NCBI RefSeq assembly: GCF_051132615.1
Contig: NZ_CP152375.1
Span: 1,240,001-1,304,000, forward strand
Source of the DNA: G051132615 sp051132615
GTDB taxonomy: Bacteria; Pseudomonadota; Gammaproteobacteria; Burkholderiales; Neisseriaceae
Length of the DNA: 64,000 bases
Reading direction: 5' to 3'
Shown: one piece after another, positions 18,224 to 26,916 of the stretch
Numbering within the stretch: position 1 is the first letter of the stretch
Layout: each line of letters begins with the position of its first letter
Translations under genes and position numbers: made by a program
The notes under the pieces: generated by a model
Databases searched by the model: none
What the model saw: only the letters and a program-made list of their open reading frames with translations
What the model was told of the DNA's origin: nothing

Positions 18224-19252
18224 TTAAAAACCTCGGCCATGTCCTTCTTGCTGTATATTTTTCTCAACCTGACGATTTTGTGCATCCATTTGCTCATTTT
18301 CAACCAATTGGCTAGTCGCCAACAGAGTATCTTTCGGATTAACTCGACTGGCAGAAATCGCATCAACAGACACAAAACGAGTACTGTCCTTACCCACAAC
18401 ATAAACCGTATTTTGTTCAATATTAATACCAACATGTGCAATATTACGGATATTCAATCCCTTTTCAAAACAAGAATGTGTCGTCTGAGCTAAAATAGCA
18501 TCTGCATGTTTACTGGAAACACCCAATTCATCAAACTGGTTACTTAATTTATCTGTTAATAAGGAATGGACTGATTGCACCTCTGGGTGAATTTGTCGAG
18601 ACAAAAAGGGCGTAGGATTAAATAATTGATAATCAGGTTTCCCTGGCTGATTTGTTGTGGTCAACTCAAGATTTTTAATTTGTGTATAGCGTTGCTCAAA
18701 GCCAGCAGGCGTATTTAAAGTTAAATCATGTTCTGGATGATAAAATGATTCTTTCGGCCGAACACATGCTTCTACCGTATATTTAACGCCATCCCAATAA
18801 CTATTTAGTTCAGTTACCGCTGGCCCAGTACTGGTTTGAGAGCCATAAAAATATAATTTTCCTAATGGATCATTATTGGCAACAATACCAACATGCTGTT
18901 CTGTGCTTTTATTTTTTTGGAGAAAGATAATATCGCCAACTTGTAAATCATTTCTATCAATTTTATCAAAATTCGCCACAGTATATTGTGAGAGCTTATC
19001 GCCTTTAAACAATGCAGACGTGGAAAATTGGTCAGGTTCGAAATCTTGATCGATTGGATGACCAGAATTTTTTAATGCGTAATAAATCAAACCTGAACTA
19101 TCCACTTCTATTTTTGCATTCTCTCGTTTTGGCAATTGCATATTATTAAACTGACCATACTTATACAAGCCATCTTTATTGATGGAATCTTTTCCTGTCC
19201 CCAAATCAAAAGTACCAATTGCAGCTTTTAATACACGCTCTTCACGACTCAT
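18224..19252 (-). CDS. NlpC/P60-like effector with C-terminal XVIPCD-like domain
   Basis: A 342-residue protein from MSREERVLKA (GGAGGA 10 nt upstream; longer in-frame starts at up to 19318 lack support). No signal peptide. Residues about 1-165 look like an NlpC/P60 or CHAP-type papain-fold peptidoglycan hydrolase: VDSSGLIYYAL at 50-60 corresponds to the D-C-S-G nucleophile motif, QHVGIVAN at 119-126 to the His strand, and LQVGDIIFLQ at 103-112 is typical. The position expected to be the catalytic Cys is Ser52. Residues about 225-320 match the lipase C-terminal domain (see 11127-12491), and the tail is Gln-rich. The likely role is an antibacterial wall-degrading T4SS effector. No lipoprotein partner is adjacent. 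Confidence 0.75.
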   Translation of the reverse strand: MSREERVLKAAIGTFDLGTGKDSINKDGLYKYGQFNNMQLPKRENAKIEVDSSGLIYYALKNSGHPIDQDFEPDQFSTSALFKGDKLSQYTVANFDKIDRNDLQVGDIIFLQKNKSTEQHVGIVANNDPLGKLYFYGSQTSTGPAVTELNSYWDGVKYTVEACVRPKESFYHPEHDLTLNTPAGFEQRYTQIKNLELTTTNQPGKPDYQLFNPTPFLSRQIHPEVQSVHSLLTDKLSNQFDELGVSSKHADAILAQTTHSCFEKGLNIRNIAHVGINIEQNTVYVVGKDSTRFVSVDAISASRVNPKDTLLATSQLVENEQMDAQNRQVEKNIQQEGHGRGF

Positions 19253-19569
19253 TATGCATTTATCCTCCAACTTCCAAACTCCATTATAGAGCATTACCTC
19301 TCTACATAAATGTAGCAAATTAATTATAAGACAACATCATACAAAAAACCAGCAATTTATCAAAAATATTTGAATAAACTTCAAAATAATACACCTTATT
19401 CAAGTAAACGTTCATTACAATAATTTTAAAAACATTTAAAAATTATTAATCTAAACAAATAAGACAATACACAATAAAAATAAAAACAAATAGTTATTCA
19501 AAAGAATGAAAAATTTAAATATTTAGCTATCAACTTCATTGCCTGATCATTGCCACAAAAAAGAGACAT
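19253..19569. other. AT-rich upstream region of the NlpC-like effector
   Basis: On the minus strand there are TATAAT boxes at 19288-19283 and 19328-19323, each without a convincing -35 box, either of which could drive the effector gene. The remainder, up to the end of xerC, is A/T-rich without recognisable genes. Confidence 0.4.
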
Positions 19570-20466
19570 TTATTTTTGTTTTCTTTTCGCTCTAGGATGA
19601 GCTTGATCATAAATAGTGGCTAAATGCTTAAAGTCTAAACTGGTATATATTTGAGTCGTATTCAAATTACTATGCCCTAAAAGCTCCTGAACAGCCCTTA
19701 AATCACCTGACTCCTGTAACATATGACTGGCAAAGCTATGACGAAACATATGTGGCGTCACTCTTCGATCACTACCAGCTAGCTCACTCCAACGAACCAA
19801 TCTATTTTGTATTTGCCGATTAGAGAGCCTGCTCCCCAAGCGACTGGTAAAAAGTGCTTTTTGGGTTTCAGAACCGGCTCTGACTACTAAGTAATTTTTG
19901 AGCGCTGTTAATGCTGTTTGCCCAACGGGAACAATACGTTCCTTGCTGCCTTTACCCAATACTTTCACAATGCCTTCTGAAAAAGAAAGATCATGAATAT
20001 CCAAATGAGTCACTTCACTCAATCGTAACCCAGAAGAATACATGAGCTCAAAAATAGCTTTATCCCTAACTTCTAAGACATTATGGCTTTGTACATTATC
20101 CAATAATAATTGTGTATTCTCGACAGTCAATGCTTTTGGTAAACGATTTGGCAGTTTAGGTGGCTTCACCCCTTGGCAAGGGTTATATTCAAGAATACTC
20201 TCTTCAACTAGAAAAGCACAGAACTGCCGCCATGCACTTAAATGTCGAGCAATACTTTTCGGGCTTTGCCCCTTGGCAGATAACTGTTTTAACGCATATA
20301 AAATATGATTCCGTTCCAAAGAACCAACATCTAACTTTAGATAATTGATGACACCCAACAATTGTAATAAATCCTGTTGATACGCTTGAATAGTTAACTT
20401 TGCTTTACCCTTCTGATGCAGCTTTTCCAGAAAAACAGCAATATATTCAGCCATTCGATTTACCAT
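19570..20466 (-). CDS. xerC: Tyrosine recombinase XerC
   Basis: Site-specific recombinase that, with XerD, resolves chromosome dimers at dif. About 298 residues. The N-terminal SAM-like core-binding domain (KAKLTIQAYQQDLLQLL) is followed by the catalytic domain with all expected residues: Arg in SSGLRLSE, Lys in GKGSKER, His and Arg in HMFRHSFASHML, His in LLGHSNL and the nucleophile Tyr in TQIYTSLD. The start is uncertain among in-frame codons at 20478, 20466 and 20454. A chromosomal XerC and not a mobile-element integrase, given its length and housekeeping surroundings. Confidence 0.92.
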   Translation of the reverse strand: MVNRMAEYIAVFLEKLHQKGKAKLTIQAYQQDLLQLLGVINYLKLDVGSLERNHILYALKQLSAKGQSPKSIARHLSAWRQFCAFLVEESILEYNPCQGVKPPKLPNRLPKALTVENTQLLLDNVQSHNVLEVRDKAIFELMYSSGLRLSEVTHLDIHDLSFSEGIVKVLGKGSKERIVPVGQTALTALKNYLVVRAGSETQKALFTSRLGSRLSNRQIQNRLVRWSELAGSDRRVTPHMFRHSFASHMLQESGDLRAVQELLGHSNLNTTQIYTSLDFKHLATIYDQAHPRAKRKQK

Positions 20467-20552
20467 ATAATGAACCAATTCATCATAAACAATCCTTCAT
20501 ACGAATAATTTTAATACAAACACTTAAACCATACCATAATCAATAAGGATTA

Positions 20553-20591
20553 GAATTTAAAAGCCCCTTTACTCAAGGGGCTTTTAAATTC
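20553..20591. terminator. Long perfect hairpin between accD and xerC
   Basis: A perfect 17-bp stem (20553-20569 with 20575-20591) with a 5-nt loop. The GC core AGCCCC/GGGGCT is followed by T4 within the arm. It terminates the trp-accD operon and separates it from xerC. Confidence 0.8.
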
Positions 20592-20610
20592 TATAACTAC
20601 TTTTTATATC

Positions 20611-21489
20611 TTATTCTTCAATTGCAGGTTCATGCATCAATAAAGTAATATAGGATGCTAATTTTTTTCTTAAATCCCTACGATCCACAATACTGTCAAT
20701 CGCTCCTTTTTCTAGCAAAAACTCTGCGCGCTGAAACCCCTCAGGTAGTGTCTCGCGCACAGTTTGTTCAATCACACGAGGCCCAGCGAAACCTATTAAA
20801 GCGTTTGGTTCTGCCAATACAATATCACCTAAAAAAGCGAAACTAGCAGAAACGCCCCCCATAGTCGGATCAGTCAACAAAGAGATAAAAGGAATTTTTT
20901 TCTCAGTCAACAATTGTAAGGAAGCACTGGTTTTGGTCATTTGCATCAAAGAAGTTAGCCCCTCTTGCATTCGTGCGCCACCAGAAGCGGCCACACAAAT
21001 AAAAGGACAATTATGTTCCACTGCAACTTTTACGCCACGAACAAAACGTTCGCCAACAACTGAGCCCATAGACCCGCCAATAAATTTGAACTCAAACGCA
21101 GCAACCACAACGGGTAATTTATGTATTTTACCCTGCATCACCACCAAAGCCTCACTCTCATTTGTGTCTTTTTGTGCCGCTTTTAATCGATCAGGGTATT
21201 TTTTTGAATCTTTAAACTTTAAAATATCAATTGGTTTTACAGTTTCACCAATTTCTCGACGTCCCTTTTCATCCAAAATCATATCCAAACGTTTACGAGC
21301 ACTCACAGGATAGTGATAATGACATTTAGGACAAACATAATCATTTTTTTCCACATCTGAATGATATAAAACCTCCTCACAAGAAGGACATTTTAGCCAT
21401 AACCCCTCTGGCACAGCAGAAGGCTTACCAATTTCATGCTCTTCTCTTTTTACTTTAGGAGGGATAATCTTATCTAACCAACTCATCAA
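20611..21489 (-). CDS. accD: Acetyl-CoA carboxylase carboxyltransferase subunit beta
   Basis: Beta subunit of the carboxyltransferase that moves CO2 from carboxybiotin to acetyl-CoA. It has 292 residues. The N-terminal zinc ribbon has two Cys pairs (CPSC and CPKC about 20 residues apart), followed by the crotonase-like carboxyltransferase domain with GARMQEGLTSLMQM and PTMGGVSASFAFLGD. Two ATGs (21489 and 21486) are adjacent. It lies 15 nt after trpA, a linkage known in Neisseria and many proteobacteria. accA is not in this window. Confidence 0.96.
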   Translation of the reverse strand: MMSWLDKIIPPKVKREEHEIGKPSAVPEGLWLKCPSCEEVLYHSDVEKNDYVCPKCHYHYPVSARKRLDMILDEKGRREIGETVKPIDILKFKDSKKYPDRLKAAQKDTNESEALVVMQGKIHKLPVVVAAFEFKFIGGSMGSVVGERFVRGVKVAVEHNCPFICVAASGGARMQEGLTSLMQMTKTSASLQLLTEKKIPFISLLTDPTMGGVSASFAFLGDIVLAEPNALIGFAGPRVIEQTVRETLPEGFQRAEFLLEKGAIDSIVDRRDLRKKLASYITLLMHEPAIEE

Positions 21490-21504
21490 AACTCCTTTTT
21501 ATCG

Positions 21505-22287
21505 CTATATTGCTGCTTTTAAAGTAGCCACTAACTGACCAACAGCAACAGCTTCATTTTTTGGATTATTTTCTATTGTTTGTACAATGGTGCTGCCAAT
21601 AACCACTGCATCAGCAACCTGAGCAATATCATGTGCACTTTGTGCATCTTTAATGCCAAAACCAACCCCAATTGGCAATGGTGTTTTGGTACGCAGTTTA
21701 GCAATTTTTTGTGCAACTTGCTCAACATTTAAACTACCCGCGCCCGTTACCCCTGTTAAAGAAACATAATATAAAAAACCACTGGCCTTTGAAACAATCT
21801 CATCTACTCTATCTTCTGTCGTTGTCGGCGCCAACAGAAAAATACAATCAATTTGCTCTTGCTTTAATGCCAGTTGCAATGGTGCCACTTCTTCGATAGG
21901 GCAATCAACAGTTAAAACCCCATCTACTCCTGATAAAGCGGCTAATTTAGCAAATTTCTCTATACCCATGGCTAAGATAGGATTTAAGTACCCCATCAGC
22001 ACAATAGGGGTATGTTGATTATTTTGCCGAAATCGCTGCACCAAATTCAAAATATCATTTAAAGAAACATTATTTTTTAAAGCTCTTTCTGCTGCACGTT
22101 GAATAATAGGACCATCAGCCATAGGGTCAGAGAAAGGAATCCCAAGCTCAATAATATCCACACCGTTATCTACCATACTGTTCATGATATTTAAGGTTGT
22201 TTCTAAATCTGGGTCTCCAGCAGTGACAAAAGTGACCAAAGCCTTTTTTGAGCCAAGATTAGAAAAAGTTTCTTGAATTTTACTCAT
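21505..22287 (-). CDS. trpA: Tryptophan synthase alpha chain
   Basis: Cleaves indole-3-glycerol phosphate to indole, which is channelled to TrpB. It has 260 residues as a TIM barrel. Catalytic Glu and Asp sit in IELGIPFSDPMADGP. The phosphate-binding loop is GVGFGIKDAQ and GSTIV near the C-terminus. It follows trpB by 15 nt. Confidence 0.96.
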   Translation of the reverse strand: MSKIQETFSNLGSKKALVTFVTAGDPDLETTLNIMNSMVDNGVDIIELGIPFSDPMADGPIIQRAAERALKNNVSLNDILNLVQRFRQNNQHTPIVLMGYLNPILAMGIEKFAKLAALSGVDGVLTVDCPIEEVAPLQLALKQEQIDCIFLLAPTTTEDRVDEIVSKASGFLYYVSLTGVTGAGSLNVEQVAQKIAKLRTKTPLPIGVGFGIKDAQSAHDIAQVADAVVIGSTIVQTIENNPKNEAVAVGQLVATLKAAI

Positions 22288-22302
22288 AACAGACGATCCC
22301 TT

Positions 22303-23517
22303 TTAAAGTGTAATGCCACAAATCTGTGCAACAGTATTGATGTCTTTGTCACCTCGACCAGATAAATTAACCAAAATAACTTTATCTTTATTGTGTTTAG
22401 GTGCCTCTTTTGCTGCCCAGGCTAATGCATGGCTGCTTTCTAAAGCTGGAATAATACCTTCAAAATGGCATAAATCATGGAATGCTTTTAAAGCTTCTTC
22501 ATCAGTAACTGCTTCATATTCCACTCGGCCAATATCTTTTAAATAACTATGTTCTGGGCCGACTCCTGGATAATCTAAACCAGCACTCACAGAATGAGTT
22601 GTGGCAATCTGACCATGTTCATCTTGCATAAGGTAACTGCGCGCACCATGCAACACACCAACCTTACCTTCATTAATTGGTGCCGCATGCTGTCCTGTTT
22701 GGATTCCTCTACCACCCGCTTCTATGCCAACCATACGTACATTTTGCTCGTTAACATATGGATAAAATAAACCAATCGCATTCGAGCCACCACCAACACA
22801 AGCAGTAACAATATCTGGTTGGCGTCCAATCATTTCTTGCATCTGAGTAATGGCTTCCCGCCCAATAATGGTTTGAAAGTCTCGTACAATCATAGGATAA
22901 GGATGAGGGCCTGCCGCAGTGCCTAATATGTAAAAGGTATGATCAACATTAGTCACCCAATCGCGCATGGCTTCATTTAATGCATCTTTTAATGTTTTTG
23001 TGCCACTTTCTACAGGCACCACTGTCGCACCCAATAACTTCATTCGATAGACATTAGGCGCTTGACGCTTAATGTCTTCTGCGCCCATATAAACCACACA
23101 CTCCATATTAAAACGAGCAGCAACAGTTGCAGAAGCCACACCATGCTGTCCAGCACCCGTTTCAGCAATCACTCTTTTTTTACCCATACGCTGTGCAAGT
23201 AACGCTTGCCCAATCGTATTATTGACCTTATGAGCACCAGTATGATTAAGGTCTTCTCTTTTTAAATAAATCTGGGCACCACCTAAATGTTCTGACCAAC
23301 GTTTTGCATAATAAACAGGAGAAGGTCTACCCACATAATGTTTCAAATCATAAGCAAATGTTTCCCAAAAGACAGGATCAGCTTTTGCTTTTTCATATTC
23401 ATTTTTCAGTTCTGTCAACGCAGGCATTAATGTTTCAGCAACAAACATGCCGCCATAATTTCCAAACCAGCCTGATTGTGTAGGCAATAAGTCATCTTGC
23501 ACGATGTACTCCTTCAA
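22303..23517 (-). CDS. trpB: Tryptophan synthase beta chain
   Basis: Pyridoxal-phosphate enzyme joining indole and serine to tryptophan. It has 404 residues. The PLP Lys lies in HTGAHKVNNTIGQ, the phosphate-binding loop is CVGGGSNAIGLF, and the C-terminal NLSGRGDKD is intact. Its start overlaps the end of trpF by 26 nt, which implies translational coupling. Confidence 0.97.
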   Translation of the reverse strand: MKEYIVQDDLLPTQSGWFGNYGGMFVAETLMPALTELKNEYEKAKADPVFWETFAYDLKHYVGRPSPVYYAKRWSEHLGGAQIYLKREDLNHTGAHKVNNTIGQALLAQRMGKKRVIAETGAGQHGVASATVAARFNMECVVYMGAEDIKRQAPNVYRMKLLGATVVPVESGTKTLKDALNEAMRDWVTNVDHTFYILGTAAGPHPYPMIVRDFQTIIGREAITQMQEMIGRQPDIVTACVGGGSNAIGLFYPYVNEQNVRMVGIEAGGRGIQTGQHAAPINEGKVGVLHGARSYLMQDEHGQIATTHSVSAGLDYPGVGPEHSYLKDIGRVEYEAVTDEEALKAFHDLCHFEGIIPALESSHALAWAAKEAPKHNKDKVILVNLSGRGDKDINTVAQICGITL

Positions 23518-24109
23518 AAAATGCAGCTAATTTTTGGGGACATTTTACCCCTTTTTCAGATTCCACTGAGCTTGACACATCAACCGCTAATGCATGGGTT
23601 AATGTCACAGCTTCACCAACATTGTCAGGGGTTAAACCACCAGACAAGACCCAAGGCATGTTTATTTGTTCTGGCAAAATACCCCAATCAAATCGCTGTC
23701 CTGTGCCACCATAAGTATCTTTGACATGTGCGTCAAACAATAAAGCCCGTGCTGTGGCAAAATCATGTTGTGCCATTAAAATATCTTCTCTTGTTTGCAC
23801 ACGAACGGCTTTAATATAAGGACGATCAAAACTTTGACAAAATAAAGCAGATTCATCGCCATGAAACTGCACAATATCCAAGGGTAATTGCTTCAATATC
23901 TCATCAATAAAAGGTTTCGAAGCATTAACAAATAATCCGACAACACTCACAAAAGGAGGCAATTTTGCCATAATTGCCTGAGCTTTTTGAACACTGATGA
24001 ATCTTGGGCTACGCTCATAAAATACAAAGCCTAATGCATCTGCACCAAGTTGACAAGCCAATAAAGCATCTTGCTCATTGGTGATACCACAAATTTTAAT
24101 ACGGATCAT
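23492..24109 (-). CDS. trpF: Phosphoribosylanthranilate isomerase
   Basis: Amadori rearrangement step of tryptophan synthesis, here a stand-alone enzyme of 205 residues. Start at MIRIKICGIT (family-typical, with the catalytic Cys in KICG); the frame runs six codons further into truA. The catalytic Asp lies in LFDAHVKDTYGGTG, and the phosphate loop is VLSGGLTPDNV. The ATG overlaps the truA stop (ATGA) and the gene end overlaps trpB, so truA-trpF-trpB-trpA-accD form one tight operon. Confidence 0.95.
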   Translation of the reverse strand: MIRIKICGITNEQDALLACQLGADALGFVFYERSPRFISVQKAQAIMAKLPPFVSVVGLFVNASKPFIDEILKQLPLDIVQFHGDESALFCQSFDRPYIKAVRVQTREDILMAQHDFATARALLFDAHVKDTYGGTGQRFDWGILPEQINMPWVLSGGLTPDNVGEAVTLTHALAVDVSSSVESEKGVKCPQKLAAFFEGVHRAR

Positions 24110-24909
24110 TTTTCTCCCCAAAACCAATCAGGTAATTGATTTGGTAACGCTAATTGACAAGCCTCAGGATAAATTACTTTTGTTAAATAAAGGCCATCAG
24201 GCATAAATGTAGGAGGCGCCAATGTCCGATTTTTATACCCTAATAAATCTTCAAACCCATCAATAGTCAATCGTCCAGCCCCAACATATACTAAAGCACC
24301 GACTAAATTACGCACCATATGATGCAAAAAAGCATTAGCAGCAAAATCAAAATAAAACAAACTACCCTGTCTGGTTAACTTTGCTGTTTTCATACATTTA
24401 ATAGGTGATTTTGCCTGACATTCAGATGCTCTAAAACTGGAAAAATCATGTTCACCCAAGACACACTGGATGGCTTGTTGCATAGCCTGTATATCTAAAG
24501 GATAATGCGTCCAACCCACTTTACCATTTAACAAAGCAGGCTTCACAGCTGAAGACAATAAAACATAACGGTATTGTCTTTCAATCGCATCAAAACGGGC
24601 GTGAAACTGGCCATCAACCTGTTGAGCAAAACGTACACAAACACCCGCAGGTAAATGTGCATTGACACCCCGTACCCAAGCGGTAATTGGTCGACAAACA
24701 GGCGAGTCAAAATGTACAACTTGCATTAAAGCATGTACCCCTGTATCTGTCCGCCCAGCAGCAACAACACCGACTTTTTCCCCAATAATATGCGCTAACG
24801 CATTTTCTAAAACTTCCTGAACAGAAATATGCATACTCTGACGCTGCCAGCCATAAAATGCGGCACCATCATATTCAAGCACAAGAGCAATACGTTGAAG
24901 ATTAGCCAT
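24106..24909 (-). CDS. truA: tRNA pseudouridine(38-40) synthase
   Basis: Converts U38-U40 in the tRNA anticodon stem-loop to pseudouridine. It has 267 residues. Catalytic Asp in GRTDTGVHA; ALVLEYDGAAFYGWQRQ at the N-terminus and the C-terminal FLHHMVRNLVGAL motif are characteristic. It is the promoter-proximal gene of the operon that continues into trpF. Confidence 0.96.
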   Translation of the reverse strand: MANLQRIALVLEYDGAAFYGWQRQSMHISVQEVLENALAHIIGEKVGVVAAGRTDTGVHALMQVVHFDSPVCRPITAWVRGVNAHLPAGVCVRFAQQVDGQFHARFDAIERQYRYVLLSSAVKPALLNGKVGWTHYPLDIQAMQQAIQCVLGEHDFSSFRASECQAKSPIKCMKTAKLTRQGSLFYFDFAANAFLHHMVRNLVGALVYVGAGRLTIDGFEDLLGYKNRTLAPPTFMPDGLYLTKVIYPEACQLALPNQLPDWFWGEK

Positions 24910-25023
24910 AAAATGCGATTAATAATACAAATAAACACTATATTGTACCCCAGCGCAAACCGACACAGGGAATTTCCTTTTTAAACGTACAGATACCAAT
25001 AAAATGTACATTCTAAAAAACAC

Positions 25024-25052
25024 AAAAACCAGCTTCATGATAAGCTGGTCTC
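25024..25052 (-). terminator. Terminator after the ydcH-like gene
   Basis: Eight-bp stem ACCAGCTT/AAGCTGGT (25028-25035 with 25042-25049), 6-nt loop, followed on the minus strand by TTTTTG and more T. Confidence 0.8.
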
Positions 25053-25069
25053 TTAATTACTGATATTGG

Positions 25070-25285
25070 CTATTGCTCATATTGGCGTAACATTTGATGC
25101 ATTTCATCTTTTAATTTAAGTTTTTCTTTTTTCAGTTCCTCCACAATTACTGAAGTATCTGTGAGCACGCCTGTTTCAATATTTTTAATCTTTTGATCTA
25201 ATTCATTATGCTTATTAAACAACTTCTCAAAATGGCGGTCTGTTGTTTTTAATCTAGAAATCAACTCTCTATACTCTGGAAACAT
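25070..25285 (-). CDS. YdcH/DUF465 family small protein
   Basis: A 71-residue, highly charged, almost entirely helical protein (coiled-coil prediction by eye across residues 5-68). The pattern FxKLFNKHNELDQKI and LKKEKLKLKDEM is that of the DUF465 (YdcH) family of small cytosolic proteins whose molecular role is not established. An AGGAGAGGC-type ribosome-binding site lies upstream. It is a stand-alone gene with its own terminator. Confidence 0.85.
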   Translation of the reverse strand: MFPEYRELISRLKTTDRHFEKLFNKHNELDQKIKNIETGVLTDTSVIVEELKKEKLKLKDEMHQMLRQYEQ

Positions 25286-25550
25286 AAGCCTCTCCTTTTT
25301 TCAGTTAAGTTTAAACACTATATTATCATATTTTTTCTCATCTATGCCAAAGAAATGTTAGCCGTTCATACACCAAAAACATTAAAAATAATAACTATAA
25401 AATAAATCTCTCAAAAAAAATATTTTATTAAAAATATTTATCCCTATTTAACATAACTCATGCTACATTGAAGCAATATCTTAATGTTTATGGACAATAG
25501 AGATATTCCCTTTATTTATGTTGTTTTTTCACAATATTCAGGAGAAAAAA

Positions 25551-25889
25551 ATGTCTGGCTCTTACACCATAAAAAAAGCAAAAGATGGACAATTCTATTT
25601 TCATCTAACAGCAAAAAATGGCGAAATCATCCTCACAAGTGAAATGTATAGACAAAAAAACTCGGCTTTATCTGGTATTCAATCAGTGCAAAATAATTGT
25701 GTCATAAATGAACATTTTCATAAAGTACAAGCCTCCAATGAAAAATTTTATTTCACACTTAAGGCTGCCAATCATCAGGTCATTGGGCAAAGTCAACTTT
25801 ATACCTCAGAACAAGGCTGTGAAAAAGGCATACAATCAGTTAAAGCCAATGGCCCAACAACAATCATTCATGACGAAACATTAAATTAA
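25551..25889 (+). CDS. YegP family protein, two DUF1508 repeats
   Basis: 112 residues from MSGSYTIKK, with AGGAGA upstream deciding this start over the in-frame codon at 25518. Two tandem copies of the DUF1508 repeat are visible: FYFHLTAKNGEIILTSEMY with GIQSVQNN, then FYFTLKAANHQVIGQSQLY with GIQSVKAN. Proteins of this family are small cytosolic beta-rich proteins with no established biochemical function. Monocistronic. Confidence 0.88.
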   Translation: MSGSYTIKKAKDGQFYFHLTAKNGEIILTSEMYRQKNSALSGIQSVQNNCVINEHFHKVQASNEKFYFTLKAANHQVIGQSQLYTSEQGCEKGIQSVKANGPTTIIHDETLN

Positions 25890-26380
25890 TCACAACATGA
25901 GTACATATTAAGCCTTCAATATGTACTCAAAAATGTTCACACTACAACAAAAAAGAAAAAAAACAATCAGAACTACCTTATAATTTTGATTAAAATTCTA
26001 TTTCCTAAAAAAATGATACTGAAAAAATCGACAAATAATGCTCTTAAATCATTATAGGCTATATTATTACGAGAATAAGCAAAAAAATGCGCAAATCAAA
26101 AGATTTGCGCGAAGTCTACAAAGGAGAAATAGAGGAGAAACTTTTCGAGAAAAAAGTTTGATCTCGATGTTTCACATTTTATTTGAAAATCGAACATTGA
26201 GTCAACCAAAAATTTTCGTTAACGCTTATTTAGTTAAAAAAAAACAAGAGAAAACGAAAATTTGTTGTTTTTTTGTAGAAAAAAAAAGGATTATTTTCGA
26301 TTACAATCATTTTTTTGCCATTTTTTGATAGAAAATACTGTTTTTTGATATTCCATCCAAACACATTACTGTCTATACAA
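25890..26380. other. Intergenic region with hairpins, possible unannotated RNA
   Basis: No supported protein gene: a 96-codon frame at 26038 lacks a ribosome-binding site and has a composition that looks like AT-rich noise. It contains a perfect 9-bp hairpin with an AAAA loop (26089-26097 with 26102-26110), a purine-rich stretch (26120-26140), and an 11-bp pairing AAATTTTCGTT/AACGAAAATTT (26210-26220 with 26253-26263) followed by GTTG and eight T. This could be a short structured transcript. Confidence 0.35.
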
Positions 26381-26698
26381 TTAAAAAGGATGAATCACCA
26401 CCCTTTCCCCTAATATCGTACTTAATATACTATTGAGAACATCAAAAAACTGTTGATGATCCCTTGTAGATAACCATTGCCCATCTACATAAGTAAAATG
26501 AAAGCCACCACTTTTAGCAGCAATCCATAACTCTTGATTTGGCACATGCCGATTAATCACAATTTGCTCGTCATCATATTCAATTGTAAATACATTACCA
26601 CTAAGCAAACAGTCCACATCCAGCTTTTGTTCTCCAACCTGATTTTCCAAATGATCAAAAAACTGATCTGTATATAAAAGAAATTCACTTTCAGTCAT
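26381..26698 (-). CDS. cyaY: Iron-sulfur cluster assembly protein CyaY (frataxin)
   Basis: Bacterial frataxin, an iron-binding modulator of cysteine desulfurase IscS. 105 residues from MTESEFLLYTDQFF, typical start and length. The acidic first helix (TESEFLLYTDQFFDHLE) and the beta-sheet motif QELWIAAKSGGFHF are conserved. Divergent from lptM-lysA with a 68-nt intergenic region, an arrangement common in beta- and gammaproteobacteria. Confidence 0.93.
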   Translation of the reverse strand: MTESEFLLYTDQFFDHLENQVGEQKLDVDCLLSGNVFTIEYDDEQIVINRHVPNQELWIAAKSGGFHFTYVDGQWLSTRDHQQFFDVLNSILSTILGERVVIHPF

Positions 26699-26766
26699 AA
26701 AATATCCTTTTACCACTTAATATCATTTTGATAAGATGTCTATTTTGCCACAAAGAGCCTCTTACC

Positions 26767-26913
26767 ATGTATAAGTTTACTGTCTTATTTTGTTTATTCA
26801 TCAGCCTAAGTGGCTGTGGCTATAAAGGTGATCTATATTTACCTAAAGAACAACCAAAAGATAAATCAACTTCTTATCTTAACCATTCATCTACCAACAA
26901 ATACTTTACTTAA
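26767..26913 (+). CDS. lptM: LptM-like small lipoprotein
   Basis: A 48-residue lipoprotein starting at MYKFTVLF (an in-frame start at 26728 would place a charged segment before the signal peptide). Lipobox LSGC is followed directly by GYKGDLYLP, the hallmark of the YifL/LptM family, which assists assembly of the LptD LPS translocon in the outer membrane. It sits 3 nt upstream of lysA, as in Neisseria and E. coli relatives. Confidence 0.9.
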   Translation: MYKFTVLFCLFISLSGCGYKGDLYLPKEQPKDKSTSYLNHSSTNKYFT

Positions 26914-26916
26914 TTT

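Noticed and set aside
19570..20466. XerC as integrase of a mobile island carrying the NlpC-like effector
   Set aside because: Its length and motifs are those of chromosomal XerC and it neighbours the trp-accD operon. No attachment-site repeats or tRNA target were found.
26038..26328. 96-codon Lys/Phe-rich frame before cyaY
   Set aside because: No ribosome-binding site. The amino-acid content simply reflects A- and T-rich hairpin sequence, and the DNA looks like an RNA or spacer.
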